Of a stretch of 64,000 bases of DNA, positions 34,053-43,293 are shown piece by piece. The notes under the pieces were generated by a model. It was given only the letters and a program-made list of their open reading frames with translations, was not told the DNA's origin and ran no database searches. The DNA comes from CALKJP01 sp046299555. Lineage in GTDB: Bacteria > Bacteroidota > Bacteroidia > JACCXN01. The stretch covers positions 186,001 through 250,000 of the forward strand of contig JBKBHS010000003.1 in NCBI GenBank assembly GCA_046299555.1, given 5' to 3'. Positions within the stretch are counted from its first letter, which is position 1. Every line of letters begins with the position of its first letter. Both the position numbers and the translations under genes were made by a program.

Positions 34053-37000
34053 TCTTATTAAATTTACGGTGCCTCTGTACTGATATTTTTTTGAATTCAA
34101 ATCTTCAACTTCTATCTTGTAAATATATATGTCTTGTTGACAATTAGCGCCTTTATATGTGCCGTCCCATCCGTTATTAATATCATTGGTTGTAAATATT
34201 AGTTCGCCCCATCTGTTAAATATATTCATCGTAAATTCTTTTACTCCATAGCCTTTTACCGTAAATTGTTGATTATAGGCATCTCCATTTGGGGTAAAGC
34301 TATTTGGAATATATAATGCAAATCCAGGAAGTATGGTTACAGTTTTTGAAATACTGTCATAACATCCATATTGATTTTCTATTTGAAGTAAAACAATATA
34401 AACACCCGTATCTGCATAAAAATGTATCGGATTTTGAAGTATCGTATCAGGACTATTTGAATTATCTCCAAAATTCCATATCCAACTGCTTGCCCCTTGC
34501 GATAAATCTAAAAATTGAACATTTGGTTTAAAAATGTCAGTTGGATTAGGCTCTGTACTAAAATCGGCAATTGGTAACGGATATGCTGTTATAAAATTAT
34601 TTTTAGTTAATATAGCTTCGCAACCTTTATCGGATGTAGCTTTTAGCGATACATTAAATGATATTGGATTTAATGTTTCATTTTGATAGCAATGCGAAGG
34701 CGAATTACTAAAATTCTGATTACCATCTCCAAAATTCCATTCATAATTCGATATTGCTCCGGATGCTATATTCGACATATTATTAAATGTTACACAAAGC
34801 GGAGAACAACCCGCAACACTATCAACTGTAAAATTTACAACAGGATTAGGATTTACTATTACAGGTAATGTAATTGTATCTACACAATTGTTATTTGAAA
34901 CTACAATAAGTGATACCTGATACAATCCGGGTTGTGTGTAAATATGTGTGGTAGAATTTCCTGTTTCAACCGGGCTTCCATCGCCAAAATCCCAAGCATA
35001 ATTGCTTATTGTTCCCGGATTATTAATACTTGAAGTACTGGTAAAATTTGTTGTTGAACCATGACATACTTCTGCGGCTGTAAAATTAGCATTAGGCATA
35101 GGATACACGGTAATTGTTTGCGAACTTGTATCAATACAACCATTGGCTGATGTAACTGTTAATGTAACAACAAAATTTCCGGATGAAGCATAATTATGTT
35201 GTGGATTTTGTTGGCTTGATGTAGAATTATCGCCAAAATTCCAATTATAAGAATCTGCGCCTATAGATTGATCTGTAAATGATATTGGAGTACCCAAACA
35301 TTCATTTGAAAAATTAAACTGTGCATTCGGAGAAGGATAAATATCAATAGTTTGTTGAAGTGTATCAGCACATCCCAAGTTAGACGAATTTGCAATTAAT
35401 GTTACGGTATAAGTTCCAGCTGTTGCATAAGTGTGTAAGGGATTGAAATCGCTTGTATTTAATGGACTACCGTCTCCAAAATTCCATGAAAAAGTTCCTA
35501 GATTTCCATTGGTAGGATTAGATGTTGTATTGGTAAACGATACCGGATTATTTTCACAAGCATTATTAAAGGTAAAATTCACCGTTGGCGGATCGTAAAC
35601 CGAAACTGTTATATTGCCTACGTTTGAGCAATTATTGGCTGTAGTGGCAATTAAGGTTACGTTATAATTTCCCGGATTTGTATAAGTATGTGAAGGATTT
35701 GTTGCATTACTTGTTGGACTACCATCGCCAAATGCCCATAAATAACTACTTATAACATCAGGCGCATTTACTGTAGAGGTATTTGTGAAGTTTATGGCGC
35801 TTCCTAAGCAAACATTTTGATGTGTAAAGCTTGCTGTAGGATTATTATAAACTGTTATTGCTTGTGTAATGGTATCGGCACATCCATTATTACTGCTTAC
35901 AATATGAGTTACATTATAAGTACCGGGAGTTGAATATAAGTGCGATGTAGATACTCCTGTTGCTGTATTTCCATTTCCAAAATCCCAATTATAACTTGTA
36001 ATATTACCGCTATTAATCGTAGAGGTTGAATTAAAAGGAAGAGCAGAACCATCGCATTGATTAACAAATGTAAAACTTGCGTCCGGCTTTTCATAAACCG
36101 TAACAGCAATAGTTGTATCTTCTGTACAACCGTTAGAATTAGTTACAGTTAGCGACACATTGTAATTTCCTGCGTTTGAATAAGTGTGTGAAGGATTTTG
36201 TTGGGTTGAAGTATTTCCATCTCCAAAATCCCAGTTCCATGAAGTGATACTACCACTGCCCGGTAAAGAATTATCTGTAAAAACAGTTGCATTGGGTGAA
36301 CATACCGTTGTGTTGGTAAACTGAACCGTTGGATTATCGTAAATTGTAATTTGAAGCGAATCACTTACCTGGCATCCATATCTATCGGTTGAAACAACTG
36401 TATATGTAGTTGTATTTGATGGTGAAACATTGGTTGATTGTGTATTGGCTCCATTGCTCCATTGATAGGTATAAGGCTGTGAACCAAATAACGTATTACT
36501 AGCATTTAAAGTAAAACTACTCCCATTACATCCTGCTTGATTATTTCCCGCATCTACAACCGGACATAAATTTACTTCAATAATAGATTTTGAATTTCCA
36601 ACATTACATGGTAAATCATTCCATGACCCATTCGGATAAATTTGTACACAATCTTCATTGCCTCCGGAATTATTTGGTTCGCCTGGTGCCCAGTTAGTAT
36701 AGGTTACGGGCGATCCATCGTACCATTCAAATACGCCTTCTACATTTTCATCATTAAAACCAATCCAAATAACACCACCTTGATTTTTACTATTTAAATC
36801 GTTTATTAAACATTGATTTTCTGCCAACGACTGTATAGAAACCAAATTAGCTCCTAATGATTGTGCAAATGCTTGTGCCTGACTACCCGTCATGGATTGC
36901 GGATTTAAAAAATACATACTACACGAACTCATACACGAATTAAGTTCGATACAACCCGCTGCTAAAAAAGCTGCTCTAATTTGAGCGATGTTGCAATTAT

Positions 37001-37724
37001 AATAATTAGGTGGATCTATGCAACCATAAGGATTATTACCAAAATCGCACATGCATTGATCGTATAAATCTGAAATTCCATCACCATCAGAATCGCTATT
37101 ACTGCTATTAGTTGAATTAGCCACCATTAACAAACCATAAGGACCTCCTCCATTATATACTAAAAAATCAACATAATTTACTCCCGGAGCCCAAGGACCA
37201 TCAATTACCAAGCTTACTTGACCACCTGCCATAAAATTTCCTCCTGGCAAATTAGGTAGATTTTCGCTTACCCCATTTATCATTACATCAACAAGTGTAT
37301 TATCCACATATCCATCAAAATATAAAGTATATGCTCCCGGATTGGTGACACTAAAATTACCACAATTGGGAGGGAGGTTTAATGTAAGTCTAAAATATCT
37401 ATACCCTGCATTTCCTGAGCATATCATATCTGAACCTGAAATCCAATTACCATTATTAACAGGCGGTGGCAAAGTGGTTGGATCTATCCATGCTCCAGGG
37501 GCACAATTATTCGATATATAAGCAGGTACATAATTTAATGTTAGTGGACTTTGGGGCAGAGTATAAAACCAATCTGATACTTGCCAAATAGGATCATTTG
37601 TGCCTTGAGCGCCTTGTCCGGTAGATAATGTTGCCGGATTTGGAAACTGTTGAGCATTTAATTTATTTAAATAAAATGTAAATAGTAGAATAAATTTTAT
37701 CGCTCTTTGAATTCTTAATTTCAT
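34050..37724 (-). CDS. Giant secreted T9SS type B protein with C-type lectin and PKD array
   Basis: The 1224-aa product starts with a signal peptide (about 1-25). Next come a beta-rich region, a thrombospondin type 3-like calcium motif DSDGDGISDLYDQC (about 211-224) and a C-type lectin domain (about 265-385). The lectin carries the EPN sugar motif (PGEPNNSGG) and WND (GSWNDLPC). Then come one Ig-like and eight PKD-type modules (W/Y-x-W-x-FGDG motifs), and the type B T9SS sorting domain (about 1137-1224; YIPNSFTPNGD, FNRWGE, WDGTYKG). EPN in characterised C-type lectins favours mannose-type sugars, so surface carbohydrate binding is likely. The exact ligand is not known. No enzymatic motif is visible. 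Confidence 0.9.
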   Translation of the reverse strand: MKLRIQRAIKFILLFTFYLNKLNAQQFPNPATLSTGQGAQGTNDPIWQVSDWFYTLPQSPLTLNYVPAYISNNCAPGAWIDPTTLPPPVNNGNWISGSDMICSGNAGYRYFRLTLNLPPNCGNFSVTNPGAYTLYFDGYVDNTLVDVMINGVSENLPNLPGGNFMAGGQVSLVIDGPWAPGVNYVDFLVYNGGGPYGLLMVANSTNSSNSDSDGDGISDLYDQCMCDFGNNPYGCIDPPNYYNCNIAQIRAAFLAAGCIELNSCMSSCSMYFLNPQSMTGSQAQAFAQSLGANLVSIQSLAENQCLINDLNSKNQGGVIWIGFNDENVEGVFEWYDGSPVTYTNWAPGEPNNSGGNEDCVQIYPNGSWNDLPCNVGNSKSIIEVNLCPVVDAGNNQAGCNGSSFTLNASNTLFGSQPYTYQWSNGANTQSTNVSPSNTTTYTVVSTDRYGCQVSDSLQITIYDNPTVQFTNTTVCSPNATVFTDNSLPGSGSITSWNWDFGDGNTSTQQNPSHTYSNAGNYNVSLTVTNSNGCTEDTTIAVTVYEKPDASFTFVNQCDGSALPFNSTSTINSGNITSYNWDFGNGNTATGVSTSHLYSTPGTYNVTHIVSSNNGCADTITQAITVYNNPTASFTHQNVCLGSAINFTNTSTVNAPDVISSYLWAFGDGSPTSNATNPSHTYTNPGNYNVTLIATTANNCSNVGNITVSVYDPPTVNFTFNNACENNPVSFTNTTSNPTNGNLGTFSWNFGDGSPLNTSDFNPLHTYATAGTYTVTLIANSSNLGCADTLQQTIDIYPSPNAQFNFSNECLGTPISFTDQSIGADSYNWNFGDNSTSSQQNPQHNYASSGNFVVTLTVTSANGCIDTSSQTITVYPMPNANFTAAEVCHGSTTNFTSTSSINNPGTISNYAWDFGDGSPVETGNSTTHIYTQPGLYQVSLIVVSNNNCVDTITLPVIVNPNPVVNFTVDSVAGCSPLCVTFNNMSNIASGAISNYEWNFGDGNQNFSNSPSHCYQNETLNPISFNVSLKATSDKGCEAILTKNNFITAYPLPIADFSTEPNPTDIFKPNVQFLDLSQGASSWIWNFGDNSNSPDTILQNPIHFYADTGVYIVLLQIENQYGCYDSISKTVTILPGFALYIPNSFTPNGDAYNQQFTVKGYGVKEFTMNIFNRWGELIFTTNDINNGWDGTYKGANCQQDIYIYKIEVEDLNSKKYQYRGTVNLIR

Positions 37725-37753
37725 ATTTTAAAGACTCATAAATAAAGTAACAG

Positions 37754-37788
37754 TTGCTTTATTAAAATAAATTATTTTCTCACCTTTG
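37754..37788 (+). promoter_or_regulatory. Probable promoter for enolase
   Basis: TTG at 37754-37756, 24 nt, then CACCTTTG at 37781-37788, one base off TAnnTTTG. Predicted start is near 37794, giving a leader of about 29 nt. Confidence 0.5.
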
Positions 37789-37822
37789 CAACATTAAGCT
37801 AAATTAAAAATTAAAATTAAAT

Positions 37823-39112
37823 ATGGGAAATATTGCTCAGATTCACGCTCGTCAAATTTTAGACTCAAGAGGAAATCCAACTATTGAAGTAGATGTTGTT
37901 ACGGATAGAGGAACTTTTGGAAGAGCTGCAGTACCTTCAGGTGCTTCTACCGGAGTTCATGAAGCTGTGGAATTACGCGATGGTGATAAAGGACGTTATT
38001 TAGGTAAAGAAGTTCAAAAAGCTGTACAGAATGTAAACACCGTTATAGCGCAAGAATTAAACGGAATGTACATTTTTGATCAAATCGCTATTGACCAAAC
38101 CATGATTGAATTAGATGGAACCGATAATAAATCTAATTTAGGCGCTAATGCCATCTTAGGAGTTTCGTTGGCTTGTGCAAAAGCAGCTGCAGAAACAGCA
38201 GGCCAACCATTATACCGTTATGTAGGCGGTGTAAATGCTTGCACACTTCCTATTCCTTTAATGAATATTTTAAACGGTGGAGCTCATGCTGATAATGGGA
38301 TAGATTTCCAGGAATTTATGATAATGCCTGTTGGCGCACCAACTTTCAGTGAGGCTTTAAGAATGGGGACAGAAGTGTTCCATCACTTAAAATCAGTATT
38401 AAAGAAAAAAGGATTATCTACAAATGTAGGAGACGAAGGAGGATTTGCTCCCAATTTAAAATCAAACGAAGAAGCTTTACAAACCGTTCTTCAAGCCATA
38501 GAAGCCGCAGGATACAAGCCCGGAGAAGACATTTACATTGCTATGGATGCTGCTACATCAGAATTATGGATTGAAGATGAAAAAATGTATCATTTCAAAA
38601 AATCAAATGGCGAAAAATTAACTTCTTCGCAAATGGCACAGTTTTGGAAAGAATGGACTGAAAAGTATCCAATTATTTCTATTGAAGATGGATTAGCAGA
38701 AGATGACTGGAATGGTTGGGCAGAGTTGACAAACTTAATTGGAGATAAAGTTCAACTGGTTGGAGATGACTTATTTGTAACCAACACAAAACGTTTATCT
38801 CAAGGTATTGAAAAAGGAATTGCCAATTCAATTTTGGTTAAAGTAAATCAGATAGGAACCTTAACAGAAACCATTAATGCTGTACAAATGGCTCATGTAA
38901 ATTCTTATACCTCCATTATGAGTCATCGTTCCGGAGAAACTGAAGATTCTACCATTGCCGATTTAGCAGTAGCCTTAAATTGTGGACAAATTAAAACAGG
39001 TTCAGCATCACGTTCCGACCGGATTGCCAAATACAATCAACTTCTTAGAATTGAAGAAATGTTAGGCGATTCAGCAATTTATCCAGGCCAATCATTTAAG
39101 TTTTTAAAATAG
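37823..39112 (+). CDS. eno: Enolase
   Basis: Glycolytic enzyme that interconverts 2-phosphoglycerate and phosphoenolpyruvate. The 429-aa product has the N-terminal ARQILDSRGNPT, the loop SGASTGVHEAVELRD, the metal-ligand motifs (AMDAATSE, IEDGLAEDDW, VGDDLFVTN), the catalytic Lys in SILVKVNQIGTLTE and the signature SHRSGETEDS. Length is typical. It is transcribed away from the PKD protein gene with its own promoter. No terminator is seen before the lipoprotein gene 42 nt downstream. Confidence 0.98.
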   Translation: MGNIAQIHARQILDSRGNPTIEVDVVTDRGTFGRAAVPSGASTGVHEAVELRDGDKGRYLGKEVQKAVQNVNTVIAQELNGMYIFDQIAIDQTMIELDGTDNKSNLGANAILGVSLACAKAAAETAGQPLYRYVGGVNACTLPIPLMNILNGGAHADNGIDFQEFMIMPVGAPTFSEALRMGTEVFHHLKSVLKKKGLSTNVGDEGGFAPNLKSNEEALQTVLQAIEAAGYKPGEDIYIAMDAATSELWIEDEKMYHFKKSNGEKLTSSQMAQFWKEWTEKYPIISIEDGLAEDDWNGWAELTNLIGDKVQLVGDDLFVTNTKRLSQGIEKGIANSILVKVNQIGTLTETINAVQMAHVNSYTSIMSHRSGETEDSTIADLAVALNCGQIKTGSASRSDRIAKYNQLLRIEEMLGDSAIYPGQSFKFLK

Positions 39113-39153
39113 TCCCTTAGATAAATAATGTTAAACCATCAAAAATAAAACAT

Positions 39154-39867
39154 ATGAAAAACTGGAAAATCTTTATACTGTTTGTACTTCCATTAGCGAT
39201 GATGCAAACAGCTTGTACAGAAGAACCTCCTCCAACAAAAACTCTAATGCAGGGCAACTGGGAATTAGTAGAAGCTACTGATTCTAAAGGAGAGGATATA
39301 AAATCTAAAATTGCATTTCCGGTTACAGTTATGCAATTGACCGATGATAATGGAATGGTTGGTACAATAGGCCCAATGTTTACATATATTGTTTATGGCC
39401 CAAGCAAATGGATAGAAGTAAGTGCTAAAATAAAACAAGTATTTGATTACGCCAATTTCCGCTTCAATACAGGCGAATTTTTTGTAGAAAGCGGACAAGT
39501 AAATACATTTACTGTTGAAGGTAAATTACAAGCTACTGCAGCGGCAGGAGGTCTTAAAGACATTCTTGAAATTTTAGGAGTTGGACAAGGTTATTTTCAA
39601 CAAACCATTTATCATAAATTTTTAGGAGTTTCCGTTTCATTTCCTACCAAAGAAAATAATAATCTATTAGGGGGAAATCAAAAAAAAGAATATAATACCA
39701 TGGTTTGGGAATTTACCGATTCTACTGTAGGAGCCTATAATTATAAAGATGGAAACGGTAATTACGTATTATGGCAAGGATGGCCGGTTGATAAATTTAC
39801 AAGAGCTCGATTTGTGTTTGAAAAAAGAACGCAAGGAATTAACGAAATTGTTTCAAGTAAATTATAA
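39154..39867 (+). CDS. Lipoprotein of unknown function
   Basis: The 237-aa product has a lipoprotein signal with Cys21 (MMQTAC) followed by TEEPPPTK. The mature part opens MQGNWELVEATDSKGED, the GxWxL start seen in many lipocalin-like Bacteroidota lipoproteins. A beta-rich body and no catalytic motif follow. It lies 42 nt below enolase and 93 nt above citrate synthase on the same strand, so it may be co-transcribed with enolase. I cannot assign a function. Confidence 0.75.
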   Translation: MKNWKIFILFVLPLAMMQTACTEEPPPTKTLMQGNWELVEATDSKGEDIKSKIAFPVTVMQLTDDNGMVGTIGPMFTYIVYGPSKWIEVSAKIKQVFDYANFRFNTGEFFVESGQVNTFTVEGKLQATAAAGGLKDILEILGVGQGYFQQTIYHKFLGVSVSFPTKENNNLLGGNQKKEYNTMVWEFTDSTVGAYNYKDGNGNYVLWQGWPVDKFTRARFVFEKRTQGINEIVSSKL

Positions 39868-39960
39868 TTCATATTTAAAACAAAAAAATTGTCAATCTGT
39901 TAAGCTAATTATATATTAGTGCACTTGTTAACTTAATTTCACAAAATATAAAATATACAT

Positions 39961-41280
39961 ATGGACGCTCTGAAACAAAAATTTGCCGACAAAGCTATGC
40001 CAATGGCAGTAGAAGTAAAAAATTTAATTAAAGAACATGGAGATAAGAAACTTGGTGAATATACCGTAGCTCAAGTTTACCAAGGAATGAAAGGTATTAT
40101 TGGTTTAATTACCGAAACATCAAAATTAGATCCTGAAGAAGGAATACGTTTCAGAGGATACTCAATACCTGAACTTAGAGAAAAACTTCCTAAAGCTCCC
40201 GGTGGTACCGAGCCACTTCCTGAAGGAATTTTTTACTTAATGCTTGTTGGCGAACTACCATCAGAAGAAGATGTTCGCTTTATTAGTAATGAATGGGCAC
40301 GTAGAAGCATTGTTCCAAAACATGTTTTTGACACCTTAGATAAATTACCCAAAAATACCCACCCAATGACTATGTTTAGTATAGCAATAATGGCTATGCA
40401 AACAGAATCATTATTTGCTGCTGCTTATGCTAAAGGAATAAATAAAAAAGAATATTGGGACTATGCGTATGAAGACTCTATGAATTTAATTGCGCGACTA
40501 CCAAGGGTTGCAGCCTATATCTATAGAAAAAAATATAGAAATGATGAGCATATAGAACCTGATCATAAGCTGGATTGGGCTGCTAATTTAGCTCATATGA
40601 TGGGATATGAAGAATTTGATGTAAAACGCTTAATGCGTTTATACATGACCATTCATGCAGATCATGAAGGTGGAAATGTATCTGCGCATACTACTCACTT
40701 AGTTGGGTCTGCTTTAAGTGATCCATATTTATCATTTGCAGCCGGGATGAACGGCTTGGCAGGTCCATTACATGGATTAGCCAACCAAGAAGTAATTAAA
40801 TGGATTTTAGAATTACAACAAGAAATTGGTACTTCTAATCCTTCTGAAGAACAAATTGCAGAATATATTAAGAAAACCTTAGCCGAAGGCAAAGTAGTTC
40901 CCGGTTATGGCCATGCCGTATTACGTAAAACCGATCCACGTTTTACTGCACAACAAGATTTTTACAATCGTTATATCAAAAAAGGCGACAAAGTTGATGA
41001 ATTATGCGAAATCGTTCAAAAAATTTATAAGGTAGCTCCGCCAATTTTAGAAGCAACCGGAAAAATTAAAAACCCATGGCCTAATGTAGATGCACACTCT
41101 GGAGCTTTACTAATGCACTTTGGAATTAAAGAATTTGAATTTTATACTGTATTATTTGGAGTTTCAAGAGCCTTAGGAGTATTAGCATCTTTAATTTGGG
41201 ATAGAGCGTTAGGTCATCCAATAGAGCGTCCAGGTTCAATTACTACAGAAGGTCTTAAAAAGAAATTGGGAATTGCTTAA
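39961..41280 (+). CDS. gltA: Citrate synthase (mitochondrial-like type I)
   Basis: Condenses oxaloacetate and acetyl-CoA, opening the TCA cycle. The 439-aa product carries the catalytic His residues in AGPLHGLANQEV and VPGYGHAVLRKTDPR, and the catalytic Asp in WPNVDAHSGALL. The motif RGYSIPELREKLP and the PGYGHAVLR form resemble the eukaryotic/mitochondrial citrate synthase branch rather than the Gram-negative hexameric one, as found in many Bacteroidota. Length fits. A strong terminator follows. The gene symbol is by function; some annotations use other names for this branch. Confidence 0.92.
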   Translation: MDALKQKFADKAMPMAVEVKNLIKEHGDKKLGEYTVAQVYQGMKGIIGLITETSKLDPEEGIRFRGYSIPELREKLPKAPGGTEPLPEGIFYLMLVGELPSEEDVRFISNEWARRSIVPKHVFDTLDKLPKNTHPMTMFSIAIMAMQTESLFAAAYAKGINKKEYWDYAYEDSMNLIARLPRVAAYIYRKKYRNDEHIEPDHKLDWAANLAHMMGYEEFDVKRLMRLYMTIHADHEGGNVSAHTTHLVGSALSDPYLSFAAGMNGLAGPLHGLANQEVIKWILELQQEIGTSNPSEEQIAEYIKKTLAEGKVVPGYGHAVLRKTDPRFTAQQDFYNRYIKKGDKVDELCEIVQKIYKVAPPILEATGKIKNPWPNVDAHSGALLMHFGIKEFEFYTVLFGVSRALGVLASLIWDRALGHPIERPGSITTEGLKKKLGIA

Positions 41281-41302
41281 AAATTGATGTTACAACATTA
41301 AT

Positions 41303-41336
41303 AAAAAAATCCTCTCAATAATGAGAGGATTTTTTT
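41303..41336. terminator. Bidirectional terminator between citrate synthase and the UbiD-family gene
   Basis: AAAAAAATCCTCTCA paired with TGAGAGGATTTTTTT across a 4-nt loop. It overlaps the stop of the convergent UbiD-family gene by two bases. Confidence 0.92.
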
Positions 41337-43167
41337 ATATTATTCCATGTAACGACTTTCCCTTTTCACCAAGAGCATCAACCTTTTTTTCAATTTCAGG
41401 AACTTTTTCCAAAGCCGGAGCATGGTGTGGTTTAATACGGGCATCAACTATGAGTGAGCCTTTACATCCCCAATGCTTATACTCGTAAAACTCTTCTACT
41501 CCATAAATATCGTGCGATGGATTGCTTCTTGTAAAAGTTACCCATAAAAAGTTGTTGAGCGTTTTTGCAGTAAACTCGCTATCATCTGCCAGAACAATTA
41601 ATGGAAAACCTGTTAAATCTTGTTTATCCAAAAAATGTATCAATTCATTAATTTTATTCTTTTCTGCTACTTCTGTTGTAAATTTTTCTGCCTGAAGAAT
41701 TAAAACTCCCGGCAAAGCAATATCTGCTCTTTTAATTAATGTTGAAACATTAAAATTTAAAGGTATTGAAGATGATAAAATTCTTTTCTTTTCACCGGCT
41801 GCTGCAATAACTACTTTAGAACCATTATTTAAACTGCTTCCACTGTAATCTAAAGTATCTATGGTAGTATTGGTATAAAAATGTAAATCTCTTGTCCAAT
41901 CAACTCTTTCCAATACATGTATAAAAAATTCTTCAATTCGATGGGTAGATAAATTTGGGTTATCGCTCTTATCAGCAATAAATAAATACTTGGCCAAACT
42001 CATTTGGCCCGTTCCTAATATATGATTGGCTATGGTTAAAATTTCCTGAGGTTTTTTTTCTTTATAATATGGAGTGTAACGTTCGCTTCCAATTGCAAGT
42101 AATAATGGATGCACTCCTGCAGCATCAACTGCATGAACTTCGTGTACTCCGGGAATTTCTTTTGGAATTATATCACCTGTCAATTCATGGATTAAATCTC
42201 CAAAGGCTGTGTCTTCTTGAGGCGGACGACCAACAACCGTAAATGGCCAAATCGCATTTTTTTTATGGTACACCTTATGTACCTTCATTACCGGGAAATC
42301 ATGTTTTAAACTGTAATAACCCAAATGATCTCCAAAAGGGCCTTCGGGTTTATTTTCGTTGGGATAAATTTCTCCACATATTACAAAATCAGCATCAGCA
42401 GAAATTGTATATCCGTCTCTTGTTATGTATCTAAATCTTCTTCCTCCCAATGCACCTGCAAAAGTTAATTCTGAAATTCCTTCCGGTAATGGCATTACCG
42501 CGGCAAAGGCATGCGAGGGAGGGCCGCCAACAAAAACACTCACTTTAAGAGGTAAGTTTTTTGCGTTAGCTTTGGTTTGATGAACGCCTATACCTCTATG
42601 AAGTTGATAATGCAAACCAATTTCCTTGTCTTTTATATATTCATTCCCACTCAGTTGAATACGATACATCCCTAAATTGGCATTCATTACCCCGGGCCTA
42701 TCTATATCTTCTGAATAAACTTGCGGCAATGTAATAAAAGCGCCACCATCCATTGGCCAGCATTGAATTTGTGGTAAATCAGAAATTTTTATTTCATTAT
42801 ATAAAATTGGCCCTGTGCTAACTTTTTTGGGTAAAGCATTTAATGCTTTAATAGCTGTTCCAATAAAACGATGTGGTTGCTTTAATGCAGCCATAGGGTC
42901 GCCTTTGAGACGAATCAAGTTTTTTACACTTTCTATGGTATCTCTAAATATAAATTCTGTTCGTTGCTTATTTCCATAAATATTAGATACAGCCTGAAAT
43001 TTTGAGCCTTTAATATTTTCAAACAATAAAGCAGGGCCATTTGCTTCAAAAACTCGCAAATGTATTGCAGCCATTTCTAAATAGGGGTCAACTTCTTCTT
43101 TGATACGAATTAACATTTTATGTTTTTCTAAGTCTGCAATACACGCTTGTAAGCTACTGTATCCCAT
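41335..43167 (-). CDS. UbiD-family decarboxylase
   Basis: The 610-aa product (from ATG 43167) belongs to the UbiD family of prenylated-FMN-dependent aromatic acid decarboxylases. It shows HLRVFEANGPALLFENIKG, the PLQLHRGIG-like stretch HYQLHRGIGVHQ, and the conserved RxE-D active-site region (ERYTPYYKEK and earlier EDTAFGDLIHELTG). Bacteroidota copies of this length are usually annotated as a menaquinone-pathway decarboxylase, but the substrate cannot be read from the sequence. An in-frame start 24 codons upstream (43239) is rejected because a TATCTTCG -7-like box lies between the two. No ubiX partner is nearby. Confidence 0.85.
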   Translation of the reverse strand: MGYSSLQACIADLEKHKMLIRIKEEVDPYLEMAAIHLRVFEANGPALLFENIKGSKFQAVSNIYGNKQRTEFIFRDTIESVKNLIRLKGDPMAALKQPHRFIGTAIKALNALPKKVSTGPILYNEIKISDLPQIQCWPMDGGAFITLPQVYSEDIDRPGVMNANLGMYRIQLSGNEYIKDKEIGLHYQLHRGIGVHQTKANAKNLPLKVSVFVGGPPSHAFAAVMPLPEGISELTFAGALGGRRFRYITRDGYTISADADFVICGEIYPNENKPEGPFGDHLGYYSLKHDFPVMKVHKVYHKKNAIWPFTVVGRPPQEDTAFGDLIHELTGDIIPKEIPGVHEVHAVDAAGVHPLLLAIGSERYTPYYKEKKPQEILTIANHILGTGQMSLAKYLFIADKSDNPNLSTHRIEEFFIHVLERVDWTRDLHFYTNTTIDTLDYSGSSLNNGSKVVIAAAGEKKRILSSSIPLNFNVSTLIKRADIALPGVLILQAEKFTTEVAEKNKINELIHFLDKQDLTGFPLIVLADDSEFTAKTLNNFLWVTFTRSNPSHDIYGVEEFYEYKHWGCKGSLIVDARIKPHHAPALEKVPEIEKKVDALGEKGKSLHGII

Positions 43168-43191
43168 AATTTCTATTTTTAAAAGATAACA

Positions 43192-43199
43192 CGAAGATA
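43192..43199 (-). promoter_or_regulatory. -7-like box for the UbiD-family gene
   Basis: Minus-strand TATCTTCG, one base from TAnnTTTG, 24 nt above ATG 43167. It decides the start choice. Confidence 0.4.
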
Positions 43200-43247
43200 C
43201 ATGATTTGTTTTTGCTTTTCTTTTACTCTTAATATACATAAAAAAAA

Positions 43248-43269
43248 GCCTCTCTGTAGTAGAGAGGCT
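43248..43269 (-). terminator. Terminator below the T9SS type A gene
   Basis: AGCCTCTCT / AGAGAGGCT stem with a 4-nt loop, flanked by A-run and T-run, 24 nt past the stop at 43294. Confidence 0.88.
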
Positions 43270-43293
43270 TTTTAAAATAAATTAAATTGATAG

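Noticed and set aside
43168..43239. Upstream start of the UbiD-family gene
   Set aside because: The extra 24 residues are basic and unlike the family N-terminus, and a -7-like box lies between the two starts.
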